A stretch of DNA of 64,000 bases from Pontibacter aydingkolensis (lineage in GTDB: Bacteria; Bacteroidota; Bacteroidia; Cytophagales; Hymenobacteraceae): the NCBI RefSeq assembly GCF_019443125.1, contig NZ_JAHYXK010000005.1, positions 203,251 through 267,250 on the forward strand. Reading direction: 5' to 3'. Below are positions 25,346 through 35,303 of this stretch, piece by piece. Under the pieces are notes generated by a model, which was given only the letters and a program-made list of their open reading frames with translations, was not told where the DNA came from and searched no databases. Both the position numbers and the translations under genes were made by a program. Position 1 is the stretch's first letter, and each line of letters starts with the position of its first letter.

Positions 25346-28267
25346 TTAACTCAACAGGTTATCAATATCCTCTTTTGTAAGGCTTTTGATAATGGTCTCG
25401 TCGGTGCTGATGAGGTCTGTTACCAGTTGTATCTTCCTGTTTTGCAGGGCCAGTATTTTTTCCTCTACGGTGTCTTTGGTGATAAACTTGTACGTAAATA
25501 CTGTATTTCGCTGTCCGATGCGATGCGCTCTGTCTACTGCCTGTGCTTCTACAGCCGGGTTCCACCATGGGTCAAGTATAAACACGTAGTCTGCTGCGGT
25601 TAAGTTAAGCCCTACGCCTCCTGCCTTTAGCGAGATCAGAAACACCTGTATACTTTTATCATTCTGAAAACGCTCTACCTGCGCTTGCCTGTTTTTCGTA
25701 TTGCCGTCCAGGTATGTATACGCTATTTCCTTTTCATCCAGAGACTTCCGTATAATTTCCAGGTGCTTCACAAACTGACTAAATATCAACACCTTATGCC
25801 CCTTGCCAACAATGTTCTTCGTCATCCTTAGCACCTCCTTCAGCTTACCCGACTCGCCTTCGTAACCGGCGTCTGTCATAAGTGGGTGGTTGGCTATCTG
25901 CCGCAATTTGGTCAGGCCCTGCAACAACATAAACTGGGTATTGCCCGGCCCATGCTCTTCCAGGTTTTTCAGAATTTTGTTGCGGTAGTATGATTTTGTC
26001 TCCTCGTAGGCATGCTCCTGCTCTTCCGTCATCTTACAGAAAGTGGTGTGCTCAATCTTCTCTGGCAGCTCTTTAGCTACCTGAGACTTATGTCTGCGAA
26101 GTATAAAAGGCTTGATAAGCGAGTGCAGTTTACGCGTTTTCTGCTCGTCCTTGTCTTTCTCTATCGGCTTTAAAAACTCGTTCCGGAAAAAATGCTGGTT
26201 GCCCAGTAAACCCGGGTTTATAAACGACATTTGCGCCCACAAATCCATCGTGCTGTTCTCTACAGGCGTACCCGTAAGTATAAGCCTGTGCCTTGATTTA
26301 AGCTCCCTAACCGAGCGCGATGTGTTGGAGTCCGGGTTTTTGATCGCCTGCGACTCATCCAGTATAATGTAATCGAAATAATAGGACTTAAGTAGTTCAG
26401 CATCCAGGCGCACAATGCCGTACGATGTCAGCACCACGTCATACTCTGAAAACAGCTCTACATTCTTTTCGCGGTAAGTACCGGTATAGTTAAGTATCCG
26501 CAGGCCTGGGGTAAACTTCTGCGCCTCGTTTATCCAATTATACACCAGCGAGGTTGGCATTACCAACAACGAAGCAGAATCAGCGCCGTTTTCTTTGCGA
26601 TGTTGCAGCATGGCCAGTGTCTGTACTGTTTTACCCAAGCCCATATCGTCGGCAAGGCAGCCTCCGAACTTATAGTTCTGTACAAAGTGCAGCCAGTTGT
26701 AGCCTGCTTTCTGGTAAGGCCGCAATTCCCCATTAAAGCCCGCTGGCAAGGGCTGGTCTTCTATGGTTTCGAACTCACGCAGCTTTTCAAGCTTACGGCT
26801 CATAGTTACAGTAGCCAGATTGCCGTTCTGAAGATCGTTTACCAGTGCCATGTGATGCTTTTTAAGCGTTAACTGGTCTTCGCCCTCAGCAAAGGCAAAC
26901 AATTCTATGTACTGCGTAAACCACTCTTCCGGGATAATAGCTACCTGCCCGTTTGGTAGTATAAACTCGTTGTTTTTGGTAAGGATGTGGTTTTTTAGTT
27001 TGATAAAGGGAATCTCGAACTCACCAAAGCGTACGGTACCGTAAATATCAAACCAATCGTTTTTCTCAGTAATGCCTACATCCAGGGTTATCTCACCTAT
27101 AAAATAGTTTTTGCCGTTCTTCTCGGCTTGTTGTACGGTAAAACCCAGTTCCTCCAGCTCCTGCAAATTATTGTTAAGCCACGAGAATGCATCACTTTTA
27201 TCCAGAACGGCCTGCCCATTCTTAACTTCCAGCGTGCGTTTGTTTAGTTCTTTTGCAAAATCCTTTTCACGGTTAAGGTCTCGTATCAGCTTATGGAAGA
27301 TGTAGGAATCCTCTGTTTTCTCCATACTTACGCTTACGCGCTTTGCCTCCTGCGTTTGCACCAGGTGCTCGCCATACATAAAAGCAAGGCTAAATAACAC
27401 TTTATTACCTCCGCGCTCTGCTCTATTTTCTCCATTTGATTTGGCTGTGGATGTATCTGTGGCCAGTATCTCTGAAAAGGTTAAGTATGGGCTTGGCTCA
27501 TACTTTTCGCTTTTAATGTCAAAGCCTTTGTTAAAAACATCAAACGACTCTACCAACGGGGCCACGAACTTGCGGTAGTAGTTCTCCTCTAAAGAGCGCG
27601 GTATGGCTATAAACTTCTTGTTCAGGAAAGGTTGTAGCTTTTTGCCGTCTATAGGTTTATCAAAGCTGTACACAACATCATTTAGCATAAGCCAGGCCGG
27701 CTCATAGCAAACCAAGGATGCATTCTTATACTGGAACTCAAGCTTTTCGCCTGCATACCTTATTCTCGGGAAGTAGTGCGTGTTTTCTTCGTTGCGCATG
27801 AAATGGAACAGCACCGAGGCTTTTTCAGGAGCCAGCTGTATTCTTTTCCAGGTTGGTTCGCCGTCTTTGCCCATAATAAACGTTTGCTTATCGTGGCGCA
27901 GCAACTCCAGTATCTTACCCATACGCCCCTGAATGTAGTGGCTTATGTTCTCCTGCAGGGATTTATCACCTTTCTCAGGGTCGTATACTTTTAAGAAAAA
28001 ATCGGCTGGCGATACTTTTTTGGCTGCAAAGCGCTTTAGCACTGCGTCCTGCTGTATTTGGTCTATGAGTTGTATCAGCTTAAAATCGTCGGCATCAAGG
28101 CGGGAGGCGAATTCATCGGCGTTTTTAGCAGATATATTCTGATGCTGTAGGGTAAGCTGACCTTTGGAGTTTATTTGAACCACAAACGATTCGAACAGGT
28201 ATCCCAGATACTCATGTTCAAATAGTGAATAAATTACCTGAAAAGGCTGAGTGGTATAAACTTTCAT
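25346..28267 (-). CDS. SNF2-family DEAD/DEAH helicase
   Basis: 973 residues. The long N-terminal half (1-500) is family-specific, with RapA/SWIM-type SNF2 character. The motor begins LRPYQKAGYNWLHFVQ; Walker A is DDMGLGKT (residues 540-547), Walker B-like DESQ near residue 637, TGTPVENS motif III, and the C-terminal helicase motifs VLIFSQFVKHLEII, QVFLISLKAGGVGLNLTAAD and DRAHRIGQ. It is a double-stranded-DNA translocase likely remodelling protein-DNA or RNA polymerase complexes. On the minus strand TAAATTTG (28290-28297) supplies a -7 box. Confidence 0.93.
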   Translation of the reverse strand: MKVYTTQPFQVIYSLFEHEYLGYLFESFVVQINSKGQLTLQHQNISAKNADEFASRLDADDFKLIQLIDQIQQDAVLKRFAAKKVSPADFFLKVYDPEKGDKSLQENISHYIQGRMGKILELLRHDKQTFIMGKDGEPTWKRIQLAPEKASVLFHFMRNEENTHYFPRIRYAGEKLEFQYKNASLVCYEPAWLMLNDVVYSFDKPIDGKKLQPFLNKKFIAIPRSLEENYYRKFVAPLVESFDVFNKGFDIKSEKYEPSPYLTFSEILATDTSTAKSNGENRAERGGNKVLFSLAFMYGEHLVQTQEAKRVSVSMEKTEDSYIFHKLIRDLNREKDFAKELNKRTLEVKNGQAVLDKSDAFSWLNNNLQELEELGFTVQQAEKNGKNYFIGEITLDVGITEKNDWFDIYGTVRFGEFEIPFIKLKNHILTKNNEFILPNGQVAIIPEEWFTQYIELFAFAEGEDQLTLKKHHMALVNDLQNGNLATVTMSRKLEKLREFETIEDQPLPAGFNGELRPYQKAGYNWLHFVQNYKFGGCLADDMGLGKTVQTLAMLQHRKENGADSASLLVMPTSLVYNWINEAQKFTPGLRILNYTGTYREKNVELFSEYDVVLTSYGIVRLDAELLKSYYFDYIILDESQAIKNPDSNTSRSVRELKSRHRLILTGTPVENSTMDLWAQMSFINPGLLGNQHFFRNEFLKPIEKDKDEQKTRKLHSLIKPFILRRHKSQVAKELPEKIEHTTFCKMTEEQEHAYEETKSYYRNKILKNLEEHGPGNTQFMLLQGLTKLRQIANHPLMTDAGYEGESGKLKEVLRMTKNIVGKGHKVLIFSQFVKHLEIIRKSLDEKEIAYTYLDGNTKNRQAQVERFQNDKSIQVFLISLKAGGVGLNLTAADYVFILDPWWNPAVEAQAVDRAHRIGQRNTVFTYKFITKDTVEEKILALQNRKIQLVTDLISTDETIIKSLTKEDIDNLLS

Positions 28268-28289
28268 GCCAAAGACAATTTTAGGACTT

Positions 28290-28297
28290 CAAATTTA
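28290..28297 (-). promoter_or_regulatory. -7 box of the SNF2 gene
   Basis: Minus-strand TAAATTTG matches TAnnTTTG, 22 bases before the ATG at 28267. Confidence 0.5.
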
Positions 28298-28505
28298 GTC
28301 TTAAAATGGCTCATTTCCTACCAAAAAAATTGCTCTTAGCCTTTAATAAGCAACTATTGACTAAATTCTGAGCAAAACAGCGCTGTCTTCTAAAAGTTTT
28401 AAATCGCGCTTTATATTTAAGGATATTGTGTGAGGAATATGTACAGCTTGGCAGCCAACTTTGCAGAAAGGCTACCATCGGGAGCAGCAAGTATAATACT
28501 AAAGG

Positions 28506-29729
28506 CTACAGATTTTCGGTTACAGACATTGCTGCAGCTTTGCGTGCAGGCCTGATAGAAACAAGAAGAGTAATTACAATTATGGCCAGGCCCGTGAATA
28601 CAAAGTCCTCAATATTCATTTTAACGGGGTATGCTTCTACTACTGAAGTAGCCATTCCCATACTTACCAGCCCAAACGTTTGCTGCAGGTTACAGATAAG
28701 CATGCCCAGCGTTAAGCCATAAGCTGCCCCGATAAACGCCACTAAAGCGCCTTCCAGCAAAAAAATGTTGCGAATGGTATTAGCTGTGGCACCCATAGAG
28801 GCAAGTATGGCAATATCTTTTTTCTTATCGATAACCAGCATCGACAGCGAGAAGAAGATGTTAAGCGATGCGATAAAAAGTATAAAAGCAAAGGTGATAA
28901 AAACGAACAGCTTCTCTACCTTAACGGCCCGCAAAAGACTAGTGTGTTGCTCATCGCTGTTCTGTATCTTAAACTCAGCACCCAGCAACTCCTGCAGCGA
29001 ACGCTTTACCTGCTCAATCTTAAAGCCCTGCTCCACTTTTATCTCAAGTGCTGTGCGTCTTCGGCCATACTCCAGCAGCTCTTCGGCAAAGTTAAGGGGC
29101 ACAAATACATAGGCATCGTCGTACTGCCGCTCTATGGCAAAAATACCTCCGGGAGTAATATTCAGGCTGTTAAAAGCTCCCTCTGGGTTTAACGGGTTAA
29201 ATTTGGTATTGCGCGGGTATAGGAACTGCAATGGCACAAATTGGTTGTTTGGCCTTATAGAGAGCTGGTACTGCACGCCGCGCCCAATCAGCGCGTGGTA
29301 AGTATCATTATAGATCAATTCGCTGTTCCCCTCTACTACTGACTGGGGTATTTCGTTCTGCTGGAAAAAGTTTTCGCTTACGCCTTTTACTTTAACCACC
29401 ATTTGTCTGTCGTTATAGCGCAGCAGGGCGTTGTCTTCTATCACCTCCGACACTACAGCCACACCGGGCATTTTCCGGATACGGTTCATAAACTCTGTAT
29501 CCGTCTCAAACGACTTGCCCTCTACAGCTGTAATTTTAAGGTCAGGGTCGAAGCTTGAGTAAATCTCGCGGATAAGATCCTCCAGGCCATTGAAAACAGA
29601 AAGCACAATAATGAGTGCCGCAGACCCAACTGCCACGCCTATCATGGCAATGTTGGATATGATACTGATGATGTTCCTCTTCTTTCTAGAGAAAAAATAT
29701 CGCTTCGCTATCAGAAAAGGTACGTTCAT
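28506..29729 (-). CDS. LolC/LolE-type ABC transporter permease (FtsX family)
   Basis: 407 residues. A cytoplasmic RYFFSRKKRNIISIISNIA start, then TM1 (about 22-45), a large periplasmic domain (46-270), and three C-terminal helices (about 272-298, 320-345, 372-395) form the FtsX/MacB topology. The last domain holds VIDKKKDIAILASMGATANTI, typical of lipoprotein-releasing permeases. Probably moves lipoproteins from inner to outer membrane with an ATPase encoded elsewhere. It lies downstream of rbfA and a methyltransferase on the same strand. Confidence 0.88.
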   Translation of the reverse strand: MNVPFLIAKRYFFSRKKRNIISIISNIAMIGVAVGSAALIIVLSVFNGLEDLIREIYSSFDPDLKITAVEGKSFETDTEFMNRIRKMPGVAVVSEVIEDNALLRYNDRQMVVKVKGVSENFFQQNEIPQSVVEGNSELIYNDTYHALIGRGVQYQLSIRPNNQFVPLQFLYPRNTKFNPLNPEGAFNSLNITPGGIFAIERQYDDAYVFVPLNFAEELLEYGRRRTALEIKVEQGFKIEQVKRSLQELLGAEFKIQNSDEQHTSLLRAVKVEKLFVFITFAFILFIASLNIFFSLSMLVIDKKKDIAILASMGATANTIRNIFLLEGALVAFIGAAYGLTLGMLICNLQQTFGLVSMGMATSVVEAYPVKMNIEDFVFTGLAIIVITLLVSIRPARKAAAMSVTENL

Positions 29730-29804
29730 TTAGTTCGTTGTTTGTTAATCGTTATTCGTTGTTCGGATTTAACAATTAAACAATTTAGCAATTCAACAAT
29801 TAAA

Positions 29805-30614
29805 TCACTTCCAGGCTTTTACGATCAGGCCGGTGCCTGAGGCATGCTTTCCGTTCACGTCCATCCAGTTCAAAACCATACTTACCGGGAAGGTAAGTAT
29901 GTAGTAGAATGGCAGTATCAGGAAGAATATTTTGGATGTATTGAGCATCAGCATTGGGTACTTCATAGACAGGCGCCAGGATATTTGCCCCGGCTTGCCA
30001 TACGAATAACGCGCCTCCACTCTTCTGAAACCTGCCAGTTTTAACTTATCCTGAATTTCTTTTATGTTGTAACCGTCGCGCACATGTTCCTCGATAAAAG
30101 ATGTTTCATGGTCGCCGTGCACATCTGACCCTCCCTGGTCTGATGGTGTAGAGATGACCAGCATACCGCCAGAGCGCAACGATGCCTGAAAATTTTTGAA
30201 CACCTCCACATCTTCCAGGATATGCTCCATCACGTCCACCGAAAGTATAAGGTCATAGCTGTTGGGTTCTTTATACTTAACCAGATCACCGATCTTAAAC
30301 AGCACATTGTGCCTTCCGATTGCTCGTATAAAGCAATTACTGTCAGATATCTGCTCTTCTTTAACATCTACGGCAAGTATACTCCACTTGCTGCTCATGC
30401 CCGACATGTAATAAGTATACTGCCCAAAACCAGAGCCTGCATCTAGTATGTACTGCTCTTTGTTTTTGCGGTTGGTTGCCCAATCGCGCAGTTCCTTATG
30501 CACATGCCATGTACGCAGCAAGAGCAGGTCTAGTAGATTGTAAAATATACGGCGAAGAAAAGGCGTTTTATTAAATACATCGCCAAGCACGCGCTTAATA
30601 GGGTCGTACTGCAT
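29805..30614 (-). CDS. Class I SAM-dependent methyltransferase
   Basis: 269 residues. Motif I is YILDAGSGFGQYTYYM, motif II LAVDVKEEQI, and motif IV SYDLILSVDVMEHILEDVEV. The C-terminal 70 residues include two hydrophobic segments (FFLILPFYYILTFPVSMVL), suggesting membrane association, so lipid or cell-envelope substrates are possible. Starts 23 bases after rbfA; part of the rbfA-methyltransferase-LolC/E run. Confidence 0.85.
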   Translation of the reverse strand: MQYDPIKRVLGDVFNKTPFLRRIFYNLLDLLLLRTWHVHKELRDWATNRKNKEQYILDAGSGFGQYTYYMSGMSSKWSILAVDVKEEQISDSNCFIRAIGRHNVLFKIGDLVKYKEPNSYDLILSVDVMEHILEDVEVFKNFQASLRSGGMLVISTPSDQGGSDVHGDHETSFIEEHVRDGYNIKEIQDKLKLAGFRRVEARYSYGKPGQISWRLSMKYPMLMLNTSKIFFLILPFYYILTFPVSMVLNWMDVNGKHASGTGLIVKAWK

Positions 30615-30637
30615 AGGGTGAACTAAAGCTTATGCTT

Positions 30638-31042
30638 TTATTTGGTGTATATGTCGTCGTCTTCGTCTTCCTCTGGTGCCGGCGGTATTTCCAAACCAGA
30701 GAAAAGCTTGTCCATGTTGGCCGCGTACTCTGCAGTATCGTCCAGGTAAAACGTCAGCTCTGGTATAACGCGCACCTGGCTTTTGATGCGTTGCGCCAGA
30801 TGGTGGCGTATTGTTTTGGCATTCAGCCTTACCTCCAGCAGCAGTTCCTGCGGGTTAGGGGCCATCATAACACTTAGGTAAGTGCGTGCCAACCCTAGGT
30901 CAGGCGATACACGCACAGTACTTACTGATATAAAAGCGCCCCCAAACAGATGCGGAACCTCACGCTGAAAGATGTCCGCCAATTCTTTCTGAATCAGGCG
31001 CGAAAATTTCTGTTGTCTTTTACTTTCCATACGAAGATGCAA
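30638..31042 (-). CDS. rbfA: 30S ribosome-binding factor A
   Basis: 134 residues with the KH-type fold of RbfA: RQQKFSRLIQKELADIFQRE, ISVSTVRVSPDLGLARTYLS, IRHHLAQRIKSQVRVIPEL, FYLDDTAEYAANMDKLF. It binds the 30S subunit for 16S rRNA 5' end maturation and cold adaptation. An acidic C-terminal tail (APEEDEDDD) is an extension. First gene of a minus-strand run; divergent from the gene at 31133. Confidence 0.95.
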   Translation of the reverse strand: MHLRMESKRQQKFSRLIQKELADIFQREVPHLFGGAFISVSTVRVSPDLGLARTYLSVMMAPNPQELLLEVRLNAKTIRHHLAQRIKSQVRVIPELTFYLDDTAEYAANMDKLFSGLEIPPAPEEDEDDDIYTK

Positions 31043-31132
31043 ATATCATATTAATTTCGCATTTTTACCCCAAAAGCGCCTTACTCATTTCGAGTTGGGC
31101 CAGTTTATAGTTTCTTCTAACTCTGTCTTTCC

Positions 31133-32536
31133 TTGATTAGTTACTTCCGAAGCATACTGCCTTCCCGACTGATCCTGCTGGTTATAATTTACCTTGCTAT
31201 TCAGCTGCCTTTAATTTTATTGCGCCCTACGGCTACATCGCCAGAGTTGCTGCACATGCTGGTGGGCGAACGCCTGGCCGATGGCTTTAGCATGTACCGC
31301 GATGTGTTCGATAACACGGCTCCCCTGTCTGCCATGGTTTTCTGGCTACTTGATCTTTTATCCGGGCGGTCTTTTTTGGCCTACAGGCTTACAGCTGTTA
31401 TACTTTTGCTATTGCAGGCCATACTTTTAAACGGCACCCTCAACCGGCACAACGTTTACGCCAGCAAAAACTACCTGCCAGCGCTTTTATACCTGGTGCT
31501 TGGCAGTTTGTCCTTTGAGTTTAACATGCTTACGCCACTTCTTATAGGTAACACCTTTATTATACTTTCGTTGCCTTATATTATTACACTATCTAAAGAG
31601 GGTTTTGATAACAACAGGCTTTTTGTGGGCGGGTTTATGCTTGGTATGGCTGCGCTGTGTTATTTGCCGCTGGCTATGTTTCTTATAGTGGGGGCTTTTG
31701 CTGTAATCTTTTTTGCATCCAATACCTTCCGTAGCTTTCTGCTGATGCTGTGTGGTTTTGCCTTCCCGTATGTAGTGCTGATGACCTATTACTTTTACAA
31801 CGGAGCCTTATCTGAGTTTCTGGAGATGCACTTGTTCCGGCCATGGCAACTGGAGGTTGCCTTCCTGAGGCCCCCGGCTGATGTAGCTAAACTGATGGCC
31901 ATACCTGCCGTTATAGCCATACTTTCTTTCATGAGTGCTTCATCGCTGCCACAGCGCCTTGTGTTTCAGGTTAAGTTTCAGCAGGTAATGGCCGTTTGGA
32001 TGGTGGTTAGCTTACTGGTTATTTTTACCCGCGACGAGATTACAGTAGCTACTTTTATACTTGCTCTTCCGCCTGTTGCCTACTTCAGCGAGTTTCTGTT
32101 TACTTCAGGGCAAAAGAAATGGGTGCTCAATTCGATATTCCTGATTGCATTAGCCGGTGTGATCATACTTCGGTACCGTTCTGTTTTAAGTATAAACCAG
32201 TACCTGGCTTTAGATGAGTCTCCATTACTACTTACAGGTAGTCCCAACCCAATTGTTAGCAATAGCACGGTACTGGTGCTGGGTAAAGACCTGAATTATT
32301 ATATTCACAATAAACCTGTTACCCCTTATCTTAACTGGGAACTTGCTCAGCGACATTTCGGAAACTTAGATGAGTATCTGGCTGTGTTTGAGATACATGA
32401 AAATTTTAAACGCGAAAAGCCAGCCTACCTGATAGACAAGATGGGATTGATGCCTGAGTTAAAGTATAAATTGCCAGCCGTTTTTGGAAATTACGAGCAG
32501 GTTGAGAGAGATACCGATATATACAGGCTAAAATAA
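31133..32536 (+). CDS. Polytopic membrane protein (DUF6427-like)
   Basis: 467 residues with about ten to twelve membrane helices and a soluble C-terminal ~110 residues. The N-terminus MISYFRSILPSRLILLVII, with GERLADGFSMYRDVFDNTAP after the first helix, resembles the DUF6427 / glycosyltransferase-C-like membrane proteins of Bacteroidota. The start is a TTG at 31133; no ATG occurs before the conserved N-terminus and there is no clear ribosome binding site. Function unknown. Confidence 0.75.
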   Translation: MISYFRSILPSRLILLVIIYLAIQLPLILLRPTATSPELLHMLVGERLADGFSMYRDVFDNTAPLSAMVFWLLDLLSGRSFLAYRLTAVILLLLQAILLNGTLNRHNVYASKNYLPALLYLVLGSLSFEFNMLTPLLIGNTFIILSLPYIITLSKEGFDNNRLFVGGFMLGMAALCYLPLAMFLIVGAFAVIFFASNTFRSFLLMLCGFAFPYVVLMTYYFYNGALSEFLEMHLFRPWQLEVAFLRPPADVAKLMAIPAVIAILSFMSASSLPQRLVFQVKFQQVMAVWMVVSLLVIFTRDEITVATFILALPPVAYFSEFLFTSGQKKWVLNSIFLIALAGVIILRYRSVLSINQYLALDESPLLLTGSPNPIVSNSTVLVLGKDLNYYIHNKPVTPYLNWELAQRHFGNLDEYLAVFEIHENFKREKPAYLIDKMGLMPELKYKLPAVFGNYEQVERDTDIYRLK

Positions 32537-32565
32537 AAATAGCTGCCTTAACAGGCAGCTATTTT
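32536..32565. terminator. Bidirectional terminator between convergent genes
   Basis: 13-bp perfect stem AAAATAGCTGCCT / AGGCAGCTATTTT with a 4-base loop. It starts at the last base of the upstream plus-strand gene and includes the rpiB stop and final codons. Confidence 0.8.
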
Positions 32566-32985
32566 ATCAACTCTATTCTGGTGGCGGCCACCTTCAAATT
32601 TTGTTTCCAGAAAAGCTTTCACCATTTCTCTGGCTGTTTCTTCTGTTACAAAGCGGGCTGGTATACAGAGTATATTGGCATTGTTGTGCTCGCGGGCTAG
32701 TTTAGCCAACTCAGGTGTCCAGCAAAGAGCTGCCCGAACTTCCTGGTATTTATTCGCCGTCATGGCTACTCCGTTTCCGCTACCGCAGATGAGTATTCCA
32801 AGGTCTGCGTCGCCGGCTATTACTGCCTTTGCCAATGGGTGCACATGGTCCGGATAGTCTACTGATGCTTCTGAATCAGGTCCGAAATCAACGCTCTCAT
32901 AGCCCAGTTCAGCCAGTTCCTTTTTAAGCATACTTTTATAAGTATAACCTGCATGGTCTCCGCCTATTGCAATCTTGTTTGCCAT
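32548..32985 (-). CDS. rpiB: Ribose 5-phosphate isomerase B
   Basis: 145 residues, standard RpiB length. It interconverts ribose 5-phosphate and ribulose 5-phosphate in the pentose phosphate pathway. GGDHAGY (residues 8-14), SVDYPDHVHPLAKAV, the active-site loop ILICGSGNGVAMTANK, AREHNNANILCIPARFV, and FEGGRHQNRVDKI are all present. Its ATG overlaps the tatC stop (TAATG), so it is coupled to tatC. Confidence 0.96.
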   Translation of the reverse strand: MANKIAIGGDHAGYTYKSMLKKELAELGYESVDFGPDSEASVDYPDHVHPLAKAVIAGDADLGILICGSGNGVAMTANKYQEVRAALCWTPELAKLAREHNNANILCIPARFVTEETAREMVKAFLETKFEGGRHQNRVDKIAAC

Positions 32986-33830
32986 TATAAGGTGTTATTT
33001 TCGTTAAGTCGCTTCAAATCTTTTGCCCTGATCGATCTTGATATGCTAATACTTGCCTCGTACAGCAGCATCAACGGCATCGAGATCAATAATTGGCTAA
33101 TCACATCCGGAGGCGTAATAATTGCCCCAATAATAAGTATCACAATAAACGCATGCCTGCGGTACAACTTCATTGTTTCAGCCGTGACCAGGCCAGCCTT
33201 TGTCAGGAAGTATACAATCACGGGCATCTCAAACATAAAGGCACATGCCAGGCAAAGCGTTGTTAACGTTGATATATACGAAGAAAGATCAAATTCATTA
33301 ACAATAGTAGGGTCTACCTGATAACCTGCCAGGAAATTGATAGAGATAGGAGAGACTACATAGTAGCCAAACAGTAGGCCCATTGCAAAAAGTATAGACA
33401 CAAAGAATACAGCCCCTTGTGAGTTTTTACGCTCCTGCTGGTATAGCCCTGGCTTTATAAATCGCCATATCTCCCAAAATGCATACGGGAAAGCACATGC
33501 CAGACCAAGTATAGCAGATACGAGCAAGTGCATTGTAAACTGTCCACTCATTTGCCTGCTTTGTATGGTGAATCCCATTTCTTTTATACACAGCACATCT
33601 GAGCCTATACTTTCTCCTATCTGGCACATAACCCTATAACTTAAAAAGTCAGGCCTCGATGGGGCAAGTATAATGTCATGAAACACGAAGCCTTTCGCGA
33701 GAAAAGCAATAATCCCAAAAACGAAAATAGAGGCTAGCGCCCTGATGATGTGCCACCGCAGTTCTTCCAAATGATCCACAAAGGACATTTCCTGCGGTTG
33801 CTCTTCATCCATGTATGGTTGGTCCATCAA
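32985..33830 (-). CDS. tatC: Twin-arginine translocase subunit TatC
   Basis: 281 residues with six membrane helices and the conserved N-terminal MSFVDHLEELRWHIIRA (the signal-recognition segment, around residue 15). FPYAFWEIWRFIKPGLYQQE is the usual TatC signature after helix 2. It is the receptor for folded proteins with RR signal peptides. tatA is not in the window. Operon glyA-tatC-rpiB, with an 18-base gap to glyA and an overlap with rpiB. Confidence 0.95.
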   Translation of the reverse strand: MMDQPYMDEEQPQEMSFVDHLEELRWHIIRALASIFVFGIIAFLAKGFVFHDIILAPSRPDFLSYRVMCQIGESIGSDVLCIKEMGFTIQSRQMSGQFTMHLLVSAILGLACAFPYAFWEIWRFIKPGLYQQERKNSQGAVFFVSILFAMGLLFGYYVVSPISINFLAGYQVDPTIVNEFDLSSYISTLTTLCLACAFMFEMPVIVYFLTKAGLVTAETMKLYRRHAFIVILIIGAIITPPDVISQLLISMPLMLLYEASISISRSIRAKDLKRLNENNTL

Positions 33831-33848
33831 AATGGGTCCTATTCTTAA

Positions 33849-35123
33849 CTAGTAAGCGAAAAGCGGATAATCCTGCATCCACTTGTTTATTTCCTTGCGC
33901 ACTTCGCTGATTCTGCTATCGTCATCGTGGTTTGTCAGGGTAGCATCTATTAATTCCACTATGCGGCTCATGTCGTTTTCTTTTAAGCCACGGGTAGTGA
34001 TGGCTGCTGTTCCCACACGCATACCAGACGTTACAAACGGTGATTTGTCATCAAACGGCACCATGTTCTTATTGATGGTGATATCAGCTTTCACCAGCGT
34101 GTTCTCTGCCAGTTTTCCTGTTAAGCCTTTCGAACGCAGGTCGATCAGCATCATGTGGTTGTCTGTGCCGCCAGAGATAATGTTATAACCACGCTCAACA
34201 AAGGCCTTTGCCATTGCCTGTGCATTTTGCTGCACCTGTTTTACATACGCCAGGTAATCATCAGACAGAGCCTCGAAGTATGCCACAGCTTTAGAAGCTA
34301 TTACATGCTCCAAAGGGCCGCCCTGCGTTCCCGGGAAAACCGCACCATCCAGTACAGACGACATCATGCGCGTTTCTCCTTTTGGAGTTTTCAGGCCAAA
34401 TGGGTTTTCAAAGTCTTTACCCATCATAATCATACCACCACGTGGGCCACGCAGTGTTTTATGTGTGGTAGTGGTAACGATATGGCAGTGCTCAAACGGG
34501 TTATTCAATAAGCCTCTTGCAATCAACCCAGATGGGTGAGAGATATCAGCCAATAATAAAGCACCTACTTCATCGGCAGCCGCGCGCAGTTTTTTATAAT
34601 CCCAGTCACGGCTATATGCCGAAGCTCCGCAAATGATAAGTTTTGGCTGCTCACGGCGGGCTGTTTCTACTACTTTATCAAAATCAATGAGACCAGTTTC
34701 CTGCTCAACGCCATAAAAAGATGGCTTGTACAGTTTACCAGAAAAGTTTACAGGTGAACCATGCGTTAAATGACCTCCATGCGAAAGGTCAAACCCTAGT
34801 ATCTTATCACCTGGCTGCAACACTGCTAGCATAACAGCAGCGTTTGCCTGTGCACCTGAGTGCGGCTGTACGTTTACCCACTCTACGCCAAACAGTTCTT
34901 TGGCCCGGTCAATAGCCAACTGCTCCGACAAGTCGACAATTTCGCAACCACCGTAATAACGTTTGCCAGGCAACCCCTCGGCATACTTATTGGTCATTAC
35001 GCTACCCATGGCCTGCATTACCTGATCCGAAACAAAGTTTTCAGAGGCAATTAATTCTATACCATGTGTCTGTCTGGCTCTTTCCTTTTCTATCAGGTCA
35101 AATATCGCTGTATCTCTTTGCAT
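33849..35123 (-). CDS. glyA: Serine hydroxymethyltransferase
   Basis: 424 residues. PLP enzyme converting serine and tetrahydrofolate to glycine and methylene-THF. Landmarks: [56 protein letters not shown], the PLP-lysine loop [14 protein letters not shown] and [20 protein letters not shown]. It leads the glyA-tatC-rpiB operon from a promoter at 35148-35155. Confidence 0.97.
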   Translation of the reverse strand: MQRDTAIFDLIEKERARQTHGIELIASENFVSDQVMQAMGSVMTNKYAEGLPGKRYYGGCEIVDLSEQLAIDRAKELFGVEWVNVQPHSGAQANAAVMLAVLQPGDKILGFDLSHGGHLTHGSPVNFSGKLYKPSFYGVEQETGLIDFDKVVETARREQPKLIICGASAYSRDWDYKKLRAAADEVGALLLADISHPSGLIARGLLNNPFEHCHIVTTTTHKTLRGPRGGMIMMGKDFENPFGLKTPKGETRMMSSVLDGAVFPGTQGGPLEHVIASKAVAYFEALSDDYLAYVKQVQQNAQAMAKAFVERGYNIISGGTDNHMMLIDLRSKGLTGKLAENTLVKADITINKNMVPFDDKSPFVTSGMRVGTAAITTRGLKENDMSRIVELIDATLTNHDDDSRISEVRKEINKWMQDYPLFAY

Positions 35124-35147
35124 TGCTTATGTTAGGTTTTATGCGTT

Positions 35148-35155
35148 CAAAATTA
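35148..35155 (-). promoter_or_regulatory. glyA -7 promoter box
   Basis: Minus-strand TAATTTTG, an exact TAnnTTTG match 24 bases before the glyA ATG. Confidence 0.55.
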
Positions 35156-35250
35156 AAGTATGCCCCGCAATAAACCAATGTTTCAGGTGTTTATCTACGA
35201 TGGATGCTCTCAGGCAGATTTAGGGCTTTGCAGGTAATTTAAGAAAACAA

Positions 35251-35279
35251 AAAGCCGCTCCTGCTTAGTAGAGGCGGCT
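35251..35279 (-). terminator. Terminator of the IPT/TIG protein gene
   Basis: Short GC-rich stem AGCCGC / GCGGCT with flanking A/T pairs, about 16-base loop, followed on the minus strand by TTTTTGTTTT. It lies 25 bases beyond the stop at 35304. Confidence 0.6.
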
Positions 35280-35303
35280 CTTTGAAAAACTATAAAAGTA
35301 TAA

